Positions 34,836-44,181 of a DNA stretch of 64,000 nucleotides are shown here, piece by piece. The stretch is from Polaribacter reichenbachii. Lineage in GTDB: Bacteria; Bacteroidota; Bacteroidia; Flavobacteriales; Flavobacteriaceae. The DNA is taken from NCBI RefSeq assembly GCF_001975665.1, contig NZ_CP019419.1, forward strand, positions 806,001 through 870,000. Reading direction: 5' to 3'. A model generated the notes under the pieces. The model did not search any database. It saw nothing but the letters and a program-made list of their open reading frames with translations, and was not told the DNA's origin. Made by a program: the position numbers and the translations under genes. How positions within the stretch are numbered: position 1 is the first letter of the stretch; each line of letters starts with the position of its first letter.

Positions 34836-36248
34836 TTATGATTTTAAAGTTGACGGACAAACAGCTTTATCTGTTCTTTTAATGTTTGTATTTCTAATGG
34901 CTGCATAACCACCTGCAACATCTATTACATTATGAAAACCACGAGCTTTTAAAATAGAAGCTGCAATTACAGAACGATAACCTCCTGCACAATGCACGTA
35001 AAAAGCTCCTTTTTTAGGAAACTCAGTAATATGATTATTTAAAAAATCTAATGGTGTACTTGTTACATTTTCTATATGTTCACTATCATATTCTCCTGGT
35101 TTTCTAACATCAAAAACAATAGCGTTATTGTTTATTTTATCCTCTAAAACATCCGCAGAAACAGATGATAATGTATCTATTTCTTTATCTGCTTTTAGCC
35201 AAGAAGCAAAACTACCTTCTAAATATCCTAAAACATTATCAAACCCTACTCTAGACAAACGAGTTATTACTTCTTCTTCTCTACCTATTGGAGAAACTAA
35301 TAAAATTGGCTGATTGATATCTCTAATTAAAGCGCCAACCCAAGGTGCAAAACCACCATCTACACCAATAAAAATAGACTGAGGAATAAATCCTTTTATA
35401 AATTCTGATTGATGACGCACATCTAAAATAATGGCATCTGTTGTATTGGCTACTAATTCGAAATCTTTTACTGATAAAGGTTTTGCTGATGTTTTAATTA
35501 TATCATCTATATCTTTATACCCTTCTTTATTCAATTTTACATTTAAAGGGAAATACGCAGGTGGAGGCAATAAACCATCTGTTACTTCGTCTATAAACTC
35601 TTCTTTAGTCATATTTGCTCTTAATGCATAATTAGTTTCTTTTTGATTACCTATTGTACCTACAGTTTCTTTACTTAAGTTTTTACCACAAGCAGAACCA
35701 GCTCCATGAGCAGGATAAACGATTACATCATCTGCCAAAGTCATTACTTTTGTTCTTAAACTATCGTATAAAAAGCCGGCTAAATCTTTTTCTGTAAGAT
35801 CTCCCTTTTGTGCTAAATCTGGTCTACCAACATCACCTAAAAACAAAGTGTCTCCACTAAAAAGTGCATAATCTTTTCCTGTTTCATCTTTCAATAAAAA
35901 ACAAGTACTTTCCATAGTATGCCCAGGAGTGTGTAACACTGTAATTGTAATATTACCTAAATTAAAAACTTGATTGTCTTCTGCAATAAGCGCATCGAAA
36001 CTAGTTTTAGCAGTAGGTCCATAAACAATTTTTGCTCCGGTTTTTTCTGCTAAAGTAACGTGTCCACTTACAAAATCTGCGTGAAAATGAGTTTCAAAAA
36101 TATATTTGATTTTTGCTTTATTATTATCTGCTCTGTTTATATAATCTTGTACTTCTCTTAACGGATCTATAATAGCAACCTCTCCATTACTCTCTACATA
36201 ATAAGCTCCTTGTGCTAAACAACCTGTGTAAATTTGTTCTATTATCAT
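34836..36248 (-). CDS. Persulfide dioxygenase-like MBL-fold protein with two rhodanese domains
   Basis: A 470-residue cytoplasmic fusion. Residues about 1-240 are the metallo-beta-lactamase fold with the ETHFHADFVSGH metal motif (His54, His56, Asp58), HTPGHTMESTCFLL, ALFSGDTLFLGDVGRPDL and VYPAHGAGSACG, which matches ETHE1/persulfide dioxygenase enzymes that oxidise glutathione persulfide to sulfite. The first rhodanese domain (about 250-350; VILDVRHQSEFIKG) lacks the active Cys (SPIGREEE replaces the loop). The second (about 360-460) is complete, YVHCAGGYRSVIAASIL. This arrangement is known in Bacteroidota sulfur-handling loci. It follows the SulP transporter by 73 bases. Confidence 0.93.
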   Translation of the reverse strand: MIIEQIYTGCLAQGAYYVESNGEVAIIDPLREVQDYINRADNNKAKIKYIFETHFHADFVSGHVTLAEKTGAKIVYGPTAKTSFDALIAEDNQVFNLGNITITVLHTPGHTMESTCFLLKDETGKDYALFSGDTLFLGDVGRPDLAQKGDLTEKDLAGFLYDSLRTKVMTLADDVIVYPAHGAGSACGKNLSKETVGTIGNQKETNYALRANMTKEEFIDEVTDGLLPPPAYFPLNVKLNKEGYKDIDDIIKTSAKPLSVKDFELVANTTDAIILDVRHQSEFIKGFIPQSIFIGVDGGFAPWVGALIRDINQPILLVSPIGREEEVITRLSRVGFDNVLGYLEGSFASWLKADKEIDTLSSVSADVLEDKINNNAIVFDVRKPGEYDSEHIENVTSTPLDFLNNHITEFPKKGAFYVHCAGGYRSVIAASILKARGFHNVIDVAGGYAAIRNTNIKRTDKAVCPSTLKS

Positions 36249-36321
36249 AATCTTAAATTGAACTTTTATTAACTATCAAAATTACTTTTGATATTCTATT
36301 TTTAAAATGATATTCATCAGT

Positions 36322-38049
36322 TTATTTATATGCATGATGAATATATTTTGCATATTTTTCTTGATGTTTTCTATCACCTGTTTTGTAAAATTTCACAGCT
36401 TGATTTACTCTCATAAAAAAATGATTGATATCTATAATTTCTAAAATTCCGCTTCTAAATAAATCGTCTCTAACTGGTCCTTTAACACCTGCTAAATAAA
36501 ACTTTACTCCTTTTTTTTGATAAAATTTAATTCGCTCTTTTAGCATTTCTACTCCTGTACTATCTACCCTATTTATGCTTTCTGCATCTAATACTATCAA
36601 TTTTAATGCCTTTCCTTTTTTTTCTGCTCTAATGTCTAAGTTGTCTCTAAAATAACTAGAATTGGCATAAAAGATTTGTGCATCGAATCTAAAAACTAAA
36701 ATGTCATCTTCTATAATAACTTCTTCAAAACGGTTTCTATTTCTATAAAAATTAGAATCTGGTACTTTACCTAATTCTGTTGTATAAGGTCTAGAAGTTC
36801 TATAAATTAAAACGATTAAAGACAAACCTACACCTACCATAATTCCGAATTCAATTCCAAGTAAAAGTGTGGCTAAAAAAGTAGACATCATCAACCAAAA
36901 ATCTAGGTTATTAGCTCTCCATAAAAATGCTGCTTCTTTAAAATTTATCAAATTAAAAACAGCAACTATAATAATGGCAGCTAAAACTGTTTTTGGCAAA
37001 TGATAAAACAATGGTGTTAAAAAAAGCAAAGTTAAAACTACCATTATCACAGAAATTAAAGCAGCCATTCCTGTTTTTGCACCACTTTCTTGATTTATAG
37101 CAGATCTTGAAAAACTAGAAGTAGATGGATAAGCTTTAAACAAAGAACCTATCATATTTGCCAAACCTAGTGCAATTAATTCTTGATTGGGTCTTATTCT
37201 ATATTCATCTTGTTTGGCTTCTAAAGATTTACCAATAGAAATAGTTTCTAAATAACCAACCATTACTAAAGTTATGGCAATTGGAAATAGTTCTCGAATT
37301 AAATCTAAATCGTATTCCGGAAAACCAAAATCGGGTAAACCTGAAGGAATGTCTTTTACAATTGAAACATCATTAAAAGATGTTCCAAAATATTTCATTA
37401 TTAGAATTCCAACAATAACAACAATTAATGCATTCGGAATTTTCTTGTTGATTTTTCTAAAAATGATGATCATTAACACAGAGATAATTCCGATTACTGT
37501 TGTATGATGATTATAACTGGATATTTGTAACCAAATATCTTGTATTACATATTGAATTTGATCGCTTTGTAAAAAATCTACACCTAATAAGTTTCTAAAT
37601 TGATTTAAACCAATAATTAATGCAACTGCGGATGTAAACCCTGTAATAACTGGTTTTGATAAAAAGTTGACAATGAAACCTAGGCTAAAAATACCCATTA
37701 TAAATTGAAGAGCGCCTACCATTAATCCTAATAAAATAGCAATTGCAATATAACTTTCTGAACCTGCCAAAGCTAAAGTAGAAACACCTGTAGCAACTAT
37801 TAAAGAATCCATAGCAACAGGACCAATAGCTACTTGCCTTGACGAGCCAAAAATAGCATACATAATTTGTGGTACTAACGCACAATACAAACCATAAATT
37901 GGTGGTAACCCTGCAATTAGAGCATATGCAATTCCCTGCGGAATTAAAATAATACCAACAGTAATCCCAGCTAATAAATCACCTTTAAAAAGTGATGTAT
38001 TATAGTTGGGTAACCATTCTAAAACAGGTATTATCTTTTTTATGTTCAT
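36322..38049 (-). CDS. SulP-family anion transporter with STAS domain
   Basis: A 575-residue inner membrane protein, typical SulP length. The start of the membrane domain shows FKGDLLAGITVGIILIPQGIAYALIAGLPPIYGLYCALVP (shown as GDLLAGITVGIILIPQGIAY and GLPPIYGLYCALVP), followed by SSRQVAIGPVAMDSL and GLANMIGSLFKAYPSTSSFSRSA, classic SulP signatures. About 10-12 membrane segments precede the cytoplasmic STAS domain (about 445-560; KLIVLDAESINRVDSTGVEML). The family carries sulfate, bicarbonate or other anions. The persulfide dioxygenase and rhodanese downstream suggest sulfate or sulfite, but bicarbonate is possible. An array of four 7-bp tandem repeats lies just upstream. Confidence 0.95.
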   Translation of the reverse strand: MNIKKIIPVLEWLPNYNTSLFKGDLLAGITVGIILIPQGIAYALIAGLPPIYGLYCALVPQIMYAIFGSSRQVAIGPVAMDSLIVATGVSTLALAGSESYIAIAILLGLMVGALQFIMGIFSLGFIVNFLSKPVITGFTSAVALIIGLNQFRNLLGVDFLQSDQIQYVIQDIWLQISSYNHHTTVIGIISVLMIIIFRKINKKIPNALIVVIVGILIMKYFGTSFNDVSIVKDIPSGLPDFGFPEYDLDLIRELFPIAITLVMVGYLETISIGKSLEAKQDEYRIRPNQELIALGLANMIGSLFKAYPSTSSFSRSAINQESGAKTGMAALISVIMVVLTLLFLTPLFYHLPKTVLAAIIIVAVFNLINFKEAAFLWRANNLDFWLMMSTFLATLLLGIEFGIMVGVGLSLIVLIYRTSRPYTTELGKVPDSNFYRNRNRFEEVIIEDDILVFRFDAQIFYANSSYFRDNLDIRAEKKGKALKLIVLDAESINRVDSTGVEMLKERIKFYQKKGVKFYLAGVKGPVRDDLFRSGILEIIDINHFFMRVNQAVKFYKTGDRKHQEKYAKYIHHAYK

Positions 38050-38130
38050 TGATTAATCCTAGTCTTTCTAAGAGAAACAACTCTTATTTATATATTTTAT
38101 TTGAAAATGAAATTTACTTATTCTAACTTC

Positions 38131-38158
38131 TTGTCTCTTGTCTCTTGTCTCTTGTCTC
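38131..38158. repeat. Tandem array of four TTGTCTC heptamers
   Basis: Four perfect, uninterrupted copies of the 7-base unit TTGTCTC between the ruvB stop and the sulP start. It lies 82-109 bases upstream of the SulP gene, close to where its promoter must be. Confidence 0.95.
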
Positions 38159-38163
38159 TAAAC

Positions 38164-39186
38164 TTAAAATAATTCTCCTTGATTTCTTCCTTTTGTTCTT
38201 CCTAAATGTTTATATGCTAATTCAGTAACTTCTCTCCCTCTTGGGGTTCTCATTATAAATCCTTGCTGAATTAAAAATGGCTCATAAACTTCTTCAATCG
38301 TTTCTGTATTTTCAGAAACTGCTGTTGCAATTGTACTAATTCCTACTGGACCTCCTTTAAATTTATCTATAATGGTTTCTAATATTTTATTATCCATTTC
38401 ATCTAAACCGTGAGCATCTACATTTAAAGCTTTTAATGCATATTTTGCAATTTGAATAGTAATAGTTCCATCTCCTTTAATCTGAGCAAAATCTCTAACT
38501 CTTCTTAACAATGCATTAGCAATTCTTGGTGTTCCTCTACTTCTACCAGCAATTTCTATAGCAGCTTCCATAGAAATAGGTACCCCCAAAATATTTGAAC
38601 TTCTTTGTATAATTGTAGTTAACAATTCTGTGGAATAATAATGTAACCTACTACTGATTCCAAAACGTGCTCTCATTGGTGCTGTTAGCAAACCAGAACG
38701 AGTTGTTGCACCAATTAAAGTAAAGGGTTCTAAATTGATTTGAACTGTTCTAGCATTTGGGCCAGATTCAATCATAATATCAATCTTGTAATCTTCCATT
38801 GCAGAATACAAATATTCTTCTACAATAGGGCTTAATCTGTGAATTTCATCAATAAAAAGAACATCTCTTTCATCTAAATTAGTAAGTAAACCAGCTAAAT
38901 CTCCTGGTTTATCTAAAACAGGGCCAGAAGTTACTTTTATACCTACTTCTAATTCATTTGCTAAAATATGTGCTAATGTAGTTTTTCCTAAACCTGGAGG
39001 TCCGTGAAATAATGTGTGATCAAGTGCTTCTCCTCTTTGATTTGCTGCTTCTACAAATATTTTTAAATTTTCTAATGCTTGATCTTGTCCTGTAAAGTCA
39101 TCAAAAGAAAGTGGTCGTAATTTTTTTTCTACGTCCAAATCTTCATTTGAATAATTTGTATTTTCAGGATTTAAGTTTTCATTCAT
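38164..39186 (-). CDS. ruvB: Holliday junction branch migration DNA helicase RuvB
   Basis: Hexameric AAA+ motor that drives Holliday junction migration with RuvA. A longer frame opens at 39243, but the ATG at 39186 gives the usual start and 340 residues. The N-terminal domain has [12 protein letters not shown], the Walker A is [12 protein letters not shown] (about 61-72), the Walker B is [19 protein letters not shown], sensor 1 is [21 protein letters not shown], and the C-terminal winged helix has [15 protein letters not shown] and [17 protein letters not shown]. It lies alone between the respiratory cluster terminator and the SulP gene. Confidence 0.98.
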   Translation of the reverse strand: MNENLNPENTNYSNEDLDVEKKLRPLSFDDFTGQDQALENLKIFVEAANQRGEALDHTLFHGPPGLGKTTLAHILANELEVGIKVTSGPVLDKPGDLAGLLTNLDERDVLFIDEIHRLSPIVEEYLYSAMEDYKIDIMIESGPNARTVQINLEPFTLIGATTRSGLLTAPMRARFGISSRLHYYSTELLTTIIQRSSNILGVPISMEAAIEIAGRSRGTPRIANALLRRVRDFAQIKGDGTITIQIAKYALKALNVDAHGLDEMDNKILETIIDKFKGGPVGISTIATAVSENTETIEEVYEPFLIQQGFIMRTPRGREVTELAYKHLGRTKGRNQGELF

Positions 39187-39241
39187 AAATACAAAGATAA
39201 GAGAAATTGAAACAGAAAAAATGTACCAATTGTTACAAAAC

Positions 39242-39273
39242 AAAAAACCTTTCCAAGTTTGGAAAGGTTTTTT
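39242..39273 (-). terminator. Terminator of the act-cox operon
   Basis: A 14-bp perfect stem AAAAAACCTTTCCA with TGGAAAGGTTTTTT around a 4-base loop, 20 bases after the coxA stop on the minus strand. T-runs on both sides. Confidence 0.92.
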
Positions 39274-39292
39274 ATATCACTAATATATTTTT

Positions 39293-41074
39293 CTAAGAAG
39301 GCTCTTCACCATCTAATAAAGGCGTAGTTTGTAAAACAAAATCTTGCCCATGTAAATAATCACTATCATCATCATTAGGATCTACTCTTTTACTATAATC
39401 GTAAGCCCATCTGTGTACCTCAGGAATTTTACCTGGCCAGTTTCCATGTACATGTTCTACTGGTGTTGTCCATTCTATTGTGTTTGAATTCCAAGGGTTT
39501 TGTGTTGCTTTTTTACCTCTATAAATAGAGATAAAGAAGTTTGCTAAAAATATTATTTGTCCTGCACCACCAATTAAAGCAAATATTGTAATAACAACAT
39601 TTACATCAGCTAAATCATCGAACATTGGAAAAGCTGTATTTGAATAATATCTTCTTGGTAAACCAGCTAATCCTATAAAATGCATTGGCCAAAATACTCC
39701 ATAAGCACAGATAATTGAAATCCAGAAATGCCAATAACCCATAGTTTTATTCATCATTCTTCCATACATTTTAGGAAACCAATGATAAATACCTGCATAC
39801 ATACCAAATATTGCAGAAACACCCATTACTAAGTGGAAGTGAGCTACAACAAAGTAAGTATCATGAATGGCAATATCTAAAGCAGAATCTCCTAAAACTA
39901 ATCCTGTTAAACCTCCAGTTACAAAAGTTGAAACTAAACCGATAGAAAATAACATAGCAGGATTTAGCTGCAAATTACCTTTCCAAAGTGTGGTTATATA
40001 GTTGAATGCTTTTACAGCAGATGGTATTGCAATTAACAAGGTTGTAAATGTAAATACAGACCCTAAGAAAGGATTCATACCAGAAATAAACATATGGTGC
40101 CCCCAAACAATTGTAGATAAAAATGCAATTGCCATAATTGACATAACCATTGCTCTATATCCAAAAATTGGTTTTCTTGAATGTGTAGATATAATTTCTG
40201 ATGTTATACCCAATGCTGGTAATAATACAATATATACTTCTGGGTGACCTAAAAACCAAAATAAGTGTTCAAATAATACTGGCGATCCTCCTTGATAATG
40301 TAAAACCTCTCCTGATATAAATATATCTGATAAATAAAATGAAGTTCCAAAGCTTCTATCAAAAATTAATAATAAAGCTGCTGATAATAATACTGGGAAA
40401 GAAACTACACCAATAATTGCTGTAATAAAGAATGCCCACATTGTTAATGGCAATCTTGTCATTTTCATCCCTTTTGTTCTTAAATTGAATATTGTAACAA
40501 TATAATTTAAAGAACCAATTAATGAAGATGCAATAAAAATAGCCATAGCAACTAACCATAGAGTCATACCTGCTCCAGAACCTGGAATTGCTTGTGGTAA
40601 TGCACTTAATGGTGGATAAATTGTCCATCCTGCAGATGCTGGTCCTGCTTCTACAAATAATGAAATTACCATAATTACACTAGATAAGAAGAATAACCAA
40701 TAAGAAACCATGTTTAAGAAACCAGATGCCATATCTCTAGCACCAATCTGCAATGGAATTAATAAGTTAGAAAAAGTACCACTTAAACCTGCTGTTAATA
40801 CAAAGAATACCATAATTGTACCGTGTATAGTAACTAAGGCTAAGTACATATCTGGATTCATTACTCCATCTGTTTGATGAGGTCCTAAAAACGCTTCAAT
40901 CAATGAAAACGATTCTTCTGGCCAAGCAATTTGCATACGGAATAGCATAGACATAAACACACCTATGATTCCCATAAACATACCAGTTACCAAGAACTGT
41001 TTCGAGATCATTTTATGATCTTGACTAAAAATATATTTTGTTACAAATGTTTCTTTATGATGATGTTCTGACAT
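39293..41074 (-). CDS. ctaD: Cytochrome c oxidase subunit I
   Basis: Catalytic haem-copper subunit, 593 residues. About 12 membrane segments. Signatures: VTIHGTIMVFFVLT with a low-spin haem His, LFWFLGHPEVYIVLLP with the CuB His cross-linked to Tyr, STIVWGHHMF with the two further CuB His, and HFHLVMGVSAIFG with both haem ligand His residues. The EVYI form identifies an A-type oxidase. The gene is last in the act-cox operon, 33 bases after coxB. Subunit III is not in the window. Confidence 0.98.
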   Translation of the reverse strand: MSEHHHKETFVTKYIFSQDHKMISKQFLVTGMFMGIIGVFMSMLFRMQIAWPEESFSLIEAFLGPHQTDGVMNPDMYLALVTIHGTIMVFFVLTAGLSGTFSNLLIPLQIGARDMASGFLNMVSYWLFFLSSVIMVISLFVEAGPASAGWTIYPPLSALPQAIPGSGAGMTLWLVAMAIFIASSLIGSLNYIVTIFNLRTKGMKMTRLPLTMWAFFITAIIGVVSFPVLLSAALLLIFDRSFGTSFYLSDIFISGEVLHYQGGSPVLFEHLFWFLGHPEVYIVLLPALGITSEIISTHSRKPIFGYRAMVMSIMAIAFLSTIVWGHHMFISGMNPFLGSVFTFTTLLIAIPSAVKAFNYITTLWKGNLQLNPAMLFSIGLVSTFVTGGLTGLVLGDSALDIAIHDTYFVVAHFHLVMGVSAIFGMYAGIYHWFPKMYGRMMNKTMGYWHFWISIICAYGVFWPMHFIGLAGLPRRYYSNTAFPMFDDLADVNVVITIFALIGGAGQIIFLANFFISIYRGKKATQNPWNSNTIEWTTPVEHVHGNWPGKIPEVHRWAYDYSKRVDPNDDDSDYLHGQDFVLQTTPLLDGEEPS

Positions 41075-41107
41075 AATCTATTAATTTGTAGTATCTTAAT
41101 TTAATAA

Positions 41108-42112
41108 TTATTTAATAACTGAAGCTAAAGTTGGTTGTTCTGCAATCCATTTATCATACTCTTCTTGCTCAACAACTGTAATTTTCATTTGCATACTATA
41201 ATGTGATGCTCCACAAATTTTATTACATAATAATAAGTAATCAAATTCGTATAAATCTTCTCCTTTAGCAGCTCTAATTTTATTAATTCCTTTTGTTTTA
41301 GCAACAACTTCAGACTGCTGTCTCATTTCTTCGGTTGTATATTTTGGTGTAAAACCAAATTCAGTAACCATACCAGGAACACAATTCATTTGTGCTCTAA
41401 AGTGAGGCATATAAGCTGAATGTAATACATCTTGAGAACGGAACTTAAAGTGTACTTTTTTACCTTTTGGCAAATACAATTCTGTAACTTGTTTATCGTC
41501 TAAAGAATTTTTATCATTCATATCAACACCCATTGTATTGATTCCTTTAATGTAGTTTACATTTCCTCTACCTAAAGAATTATCATCTCCTGCGTATCTT
41601 GCATCCCATCTAAATTGTTGTGCATACACTTCAATTTCTATTGCATCTTCATCAGATAAATCCATCACATTATTCCATTGCCATAAACCATAACCAATTA
41701 AACCAACTAAAACCACTGCAGGAGTAACTGTCCATATTAATTCTAATTGATGACTATCAGAATAAAATTTTGCTTTGTTATTCTTGTTTCCTCTATATTT
41801 AAAAGTAAAGAAGAAAATTAAAAATTGCATAATAAACTGAACAACACCTATTAACCAAAATGTAATATTGAATAATCTATCGTCATGTTCTCCTTCAATA
41901 GAAGCAGATTCAGGTAACATCAAAACATTTAAAGCAATTAAGCAATAAATCATTATAGCATATAAAAATACCATAAAATAAAGTGCATATTTACCTTGTT
42001 TCGCATTGTCTTCATCGTTTGCAATAACCGTTCTAAAATTTAAAATTCTAGTTATTTGCCAAACACTTACACCTATTGCAACACCTATAAAAATATAAAA
42101 TAGAGCTAGCAT
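41108..42112 (-). CDS. ctaC: Cytochrome c oxidase subunit II
   Basis: A 334-residue membrane-anchored CuA subunit that receives electrons from cytochrome c. It begins with about four membrane segments (LALFYIFIGVAIGVSVW, ALYFMVFLYAIMIYCLIALNV, LIGVVQFIMQFLIFFF, TVTPAVVLVGLIGYGLW), more than the classical two, as is common in Bacteroidota. The cupredoxin domain contains QQFRWDARYAG and DVLHSAYMPHFRAQMNCVPGM, and the CuA site YLLLCNKICGASHYSMQMKI with Cys-x3-Cys, His and Met. The C-terminal domain carries no c-type haem motif. Between actF and coxA, spaced 33 bases from each. Confidence 0.96.
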   Translation of the reverse strand: MLALFYIFIGVAIGVSVWQITRILNFRTVIANDEDNAKQGKYALYFMVFLYAIMIYCLIALNVLMLPESASIEGEHDDRLFNITFWLIGVVQFIMQFLIFFFTFKYRGNKNNKAKFYSDSHQLELIWTVTPAVVLVGLIGYGLWQWNNVMDLSDEDAIEIEVYAQQFRWDARYAGDDNSLGRGNVNYIKGINTMGVDMNDKNSLDDKQVTELYLPKGKKVHFKFRSQDVLHSAYMPHFRAQMNCVPGMVTEFGFTPKYTTEEMRQQSEVVAKTKGINKIRAAKGEDLYEFDYLLLCNKICGASHYSMQMKITVVEQEEYDKWIAEQPTLASVIK

Positions 42113-42145
42113 ATATATCTTTTCTTATTTGTTTAAATCTAATTA

Positions 42146-43597
42146 TTAATGATGATCTGATCCTTCTCCTCTATGTTCTATATTGTAATAGTGGAAATGT
42201 TCACTTTCTTCTAAATATGGGTTTCCTTTTGGTATAGGGCTTGCTTTTGCAAATGCACTAAATACTGTAAATATAAATATACCTAAAAAGAAAAGTAAAG
42301 CACTAAATTCTGGAATTCCGAAAGACCATTGAGCACCTACAGTTGCTGGCATAACCATAACAAATATATCTACATAATGACCAGATAAAATTACAATTCC
42401 ACCAATAATTACAAACCAAGGCATACTCTTAAAATCACTATTTAATAATAGTAAAATTGGGAATATAAAGTTCATAACTACCATACCTAAAAATGGCAAT
42501 TTGTATTCATTGAATCTTGCTACAAAGTAAGTAGTTTCTTCAGGAATGTCTGCATACCAAATTAACATAAATTGAGCGAACCATAAGTATGTCCAGAATA
42601 CAGAAAAACCGAACATAAATTTCGCTAAATCATGAATATGACTATCATTTACAGCTGGTAAAGCTCCTTTAGAACGTAAATAAATAGTTACAAAAGCAAT
42701 AACTGTTAATGCACTTACTAGTAAACTTGCTAAAACATACCAACCAAATAATGTTGAGAACCAGTGAGGATCTAATCCCATAATCCAATCCCATGACATC
42801 ATAGACTCTGTTAACATAAACAGAAAAATAAATCCTACAGATACATTATAATTTAACTTAAATGTTTTATAACCATCGTTTGCAGTATCTTCTTTGATTG
42901 AATTTCTACGGATAAACCATCTATAAGCATTCCATATTGCTAAATAAACGATACTTCTAATTGTCCATCCTGGCACATTCATCCACCAAGATTTACCATC
43001 AACAATAGGATCATAATTTGGACTTGTTGGATCGAAAACACCTTCTGCCATCCAAGGAAACAAATGATTCATATGCATTGCTGCAGCTATAACTACAACT
43101 ACCATAATAATAGAAGTTGGTACAAGATTCGCAGTAATGGCTTCCATCACTCTAAATAAAACGATAGACCAACCTGATTGCGCAACTCTTTGTGCTGCGT
43201 AAAATGCTAAAACTAATAATGAAATTCCTAAAAAGAAAAACAAAGAAACATATAAAGCAGACCAAGGCTTATTTTGCAATTGATGCAAAACGTGTTCTGC
43301 ATGGGCATCATCATGATTACTTCCATGAGCACTTTCTTCAGCATAAGCATCATTTTTGTGATCAGCTGAATGAGCTTTCTCTACACTATGATTATCTACT
43401 GAAGCTTCTGAATGAGCTTCTTCTTTAACATCATGAGAACTTCCGTGACTATCGCCATGAGAAGATTGATGTGCAATAATTTCTTTAGCCTCATCTATAG
43501 TAGATGGAGCAGAAGCAAAACTTATTACAATTCCTATTAAACCTAATGCAATTAGTGCTAATGAGAATGTTTTTAATTTACCTGAGAATTGATACAT
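42146..43597 (-). CDS. actF: Alternative complex III subunit ActF (membrane protein)
   Basis: A 483-residue polytopic membrane protein of the quinol:cytochrome c oxidoreductase called alternative complex III. About ten membrane segments, with signatures PGWTIRSIVYLAIWNAYRWF, TESMMSWDWIMGLDPHWFSTLFGWY and FWTYLWFAQFMLIWYADIPEE. Between the first and second segments (about residues 33-108) there is an exported or cytoplasmic loop extremely rich in His, Ser, Glu and Ala: 13 His in about 75 residues. This looks like a metal-buffering insert and is far richer in His than the core family requires. It lies between actE and coxB. Confidence 0.93.
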   Translation of the reverse strand: MYQFSGKLKTFSLALIALGLIGIVISFASAPSTIDEAKEIIAHQSSHGDSHGSSHDVKEEAHSEASVDNHSVEKAHSADHKNDAYAEESAHGSNHDDAHAEHVLHQLQNKPWSALYVSLFFFLGISLLVLAFYAAQRVAQSGWSIVLFRVMEAITANLVPTSIIMVVVVIAAAMHMNHLFPWMAEGVFDPTSPNYDPIVDGKSWWMNVPGWTIRSIVYLAIWNAYRWFIRRNSIKEDTANDGYKTFKLNYNVSVGFIFLFMLTESMMSWDWIMGLDPHWFSTLFGWYVLASLLVSALTVIAFVTIYLRSKGALPAVNDSHIHDLAKFMFGFSVFWTYLWFAQFMLIWYADIPEETTYFVARFNEYKLPFLGMVVMNFIFPILLLLNSDFKSMPWFVIIGGIVILSGHYVDIFVMVMPATVGAQWSFGIPEFSALLFFLGIFIFTVFSAFAKASPIPKGNPYLEESEHFHYYNIEHRGEGSDHH

Positions 43598-43628
43598 ATC
43601 TTTCGTATTCTATCTTTTTGTAATTATA

Positions 43629-44171
43629 TTATAATTCAGCGCGTAAATTTTCTACGTAATGAATTATCTGCCAACGTTCGTTATAAGTTAATTGAGATGA
43701 ATGAGAACCCATTAAATTTTTTCCATGCATAATAACATGATAAATACTCCCTGCGTTTATGTCTCTATCTTTATAACTTGGTATTCCTTCGAATTTTTCT
43801 GCTTGAGATAAATATCCATTTCCATCACCTTTTTTACCATGACAAGAAATACAATATATTTCGTAAAGCGCTTTACCTTTTTCTAAATTCTCTTCAGAAG
43901 CTTCTAAAGGATTTTTTAATTCAGCTTTTGCTTTATCATAACCTTCTGCAGTATCTGGAATATCATAAGCAGGATGACCACCTCTTGGTATAGTACCAGC
44001 AACTGGCTCACTATTTACAGGCTTATTGTTTATTCCTTCAGCTCCATTAGCATCATATGGTACAGATACATACATATCTGGCATATATTCTAATTGTGGT
44101 TTTCTTTTGTTGTTACAAGATATAATACTTGCAAAAACTATTAAAGCGATAAATAATTTAAAATTCTTCAT
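43629..44171 (-). CDS. actE: Alternative complex III monohaem cytochrome c lipoprotein ActE
   Basis: A 180-residue membrane-anchored cytochrome c. The lipoprotein signal ends with IISCNNK (Cys19). The conserved N-terminal part has MYVSVPYDA and GTIPRGGHPAYDI. The class I cytochrome c domain carries one haem motif, YCISCHGKKGDGNG, and an axial Met in HGKNLMGSHSSQL. It receives electrons within complex III and hands them to the oxidase. It lies 10 bases after actD and 31 bases before actF. Confidence 0.94.
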   Translation of the reverse strand: MKNFKLFIALIVFASIISCNNKRKPQLEYMPDMYVSVPYDANGAEGINNKPVNSEPVAGTIPRGGHPAYDIPDTAEGYDKAKAELKNPLEASEENLEKGKALYEIYCISCHGKKGDGNGYLSQAEKFEGIPSYKDRDINAGSIYHVIMHGKNLMGSHSSQLTYNERWQIIHYVENLRAEL

Positions 44172-44181
44172 TATCTATTTA

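Noticed and set aside
39187..39243. Longer N-terminus for RuvB
   Set aside because: The extra 19 residues look like a hydrophobic leader out of place on a DNA motor protein; the ATG at 39186 is standard.
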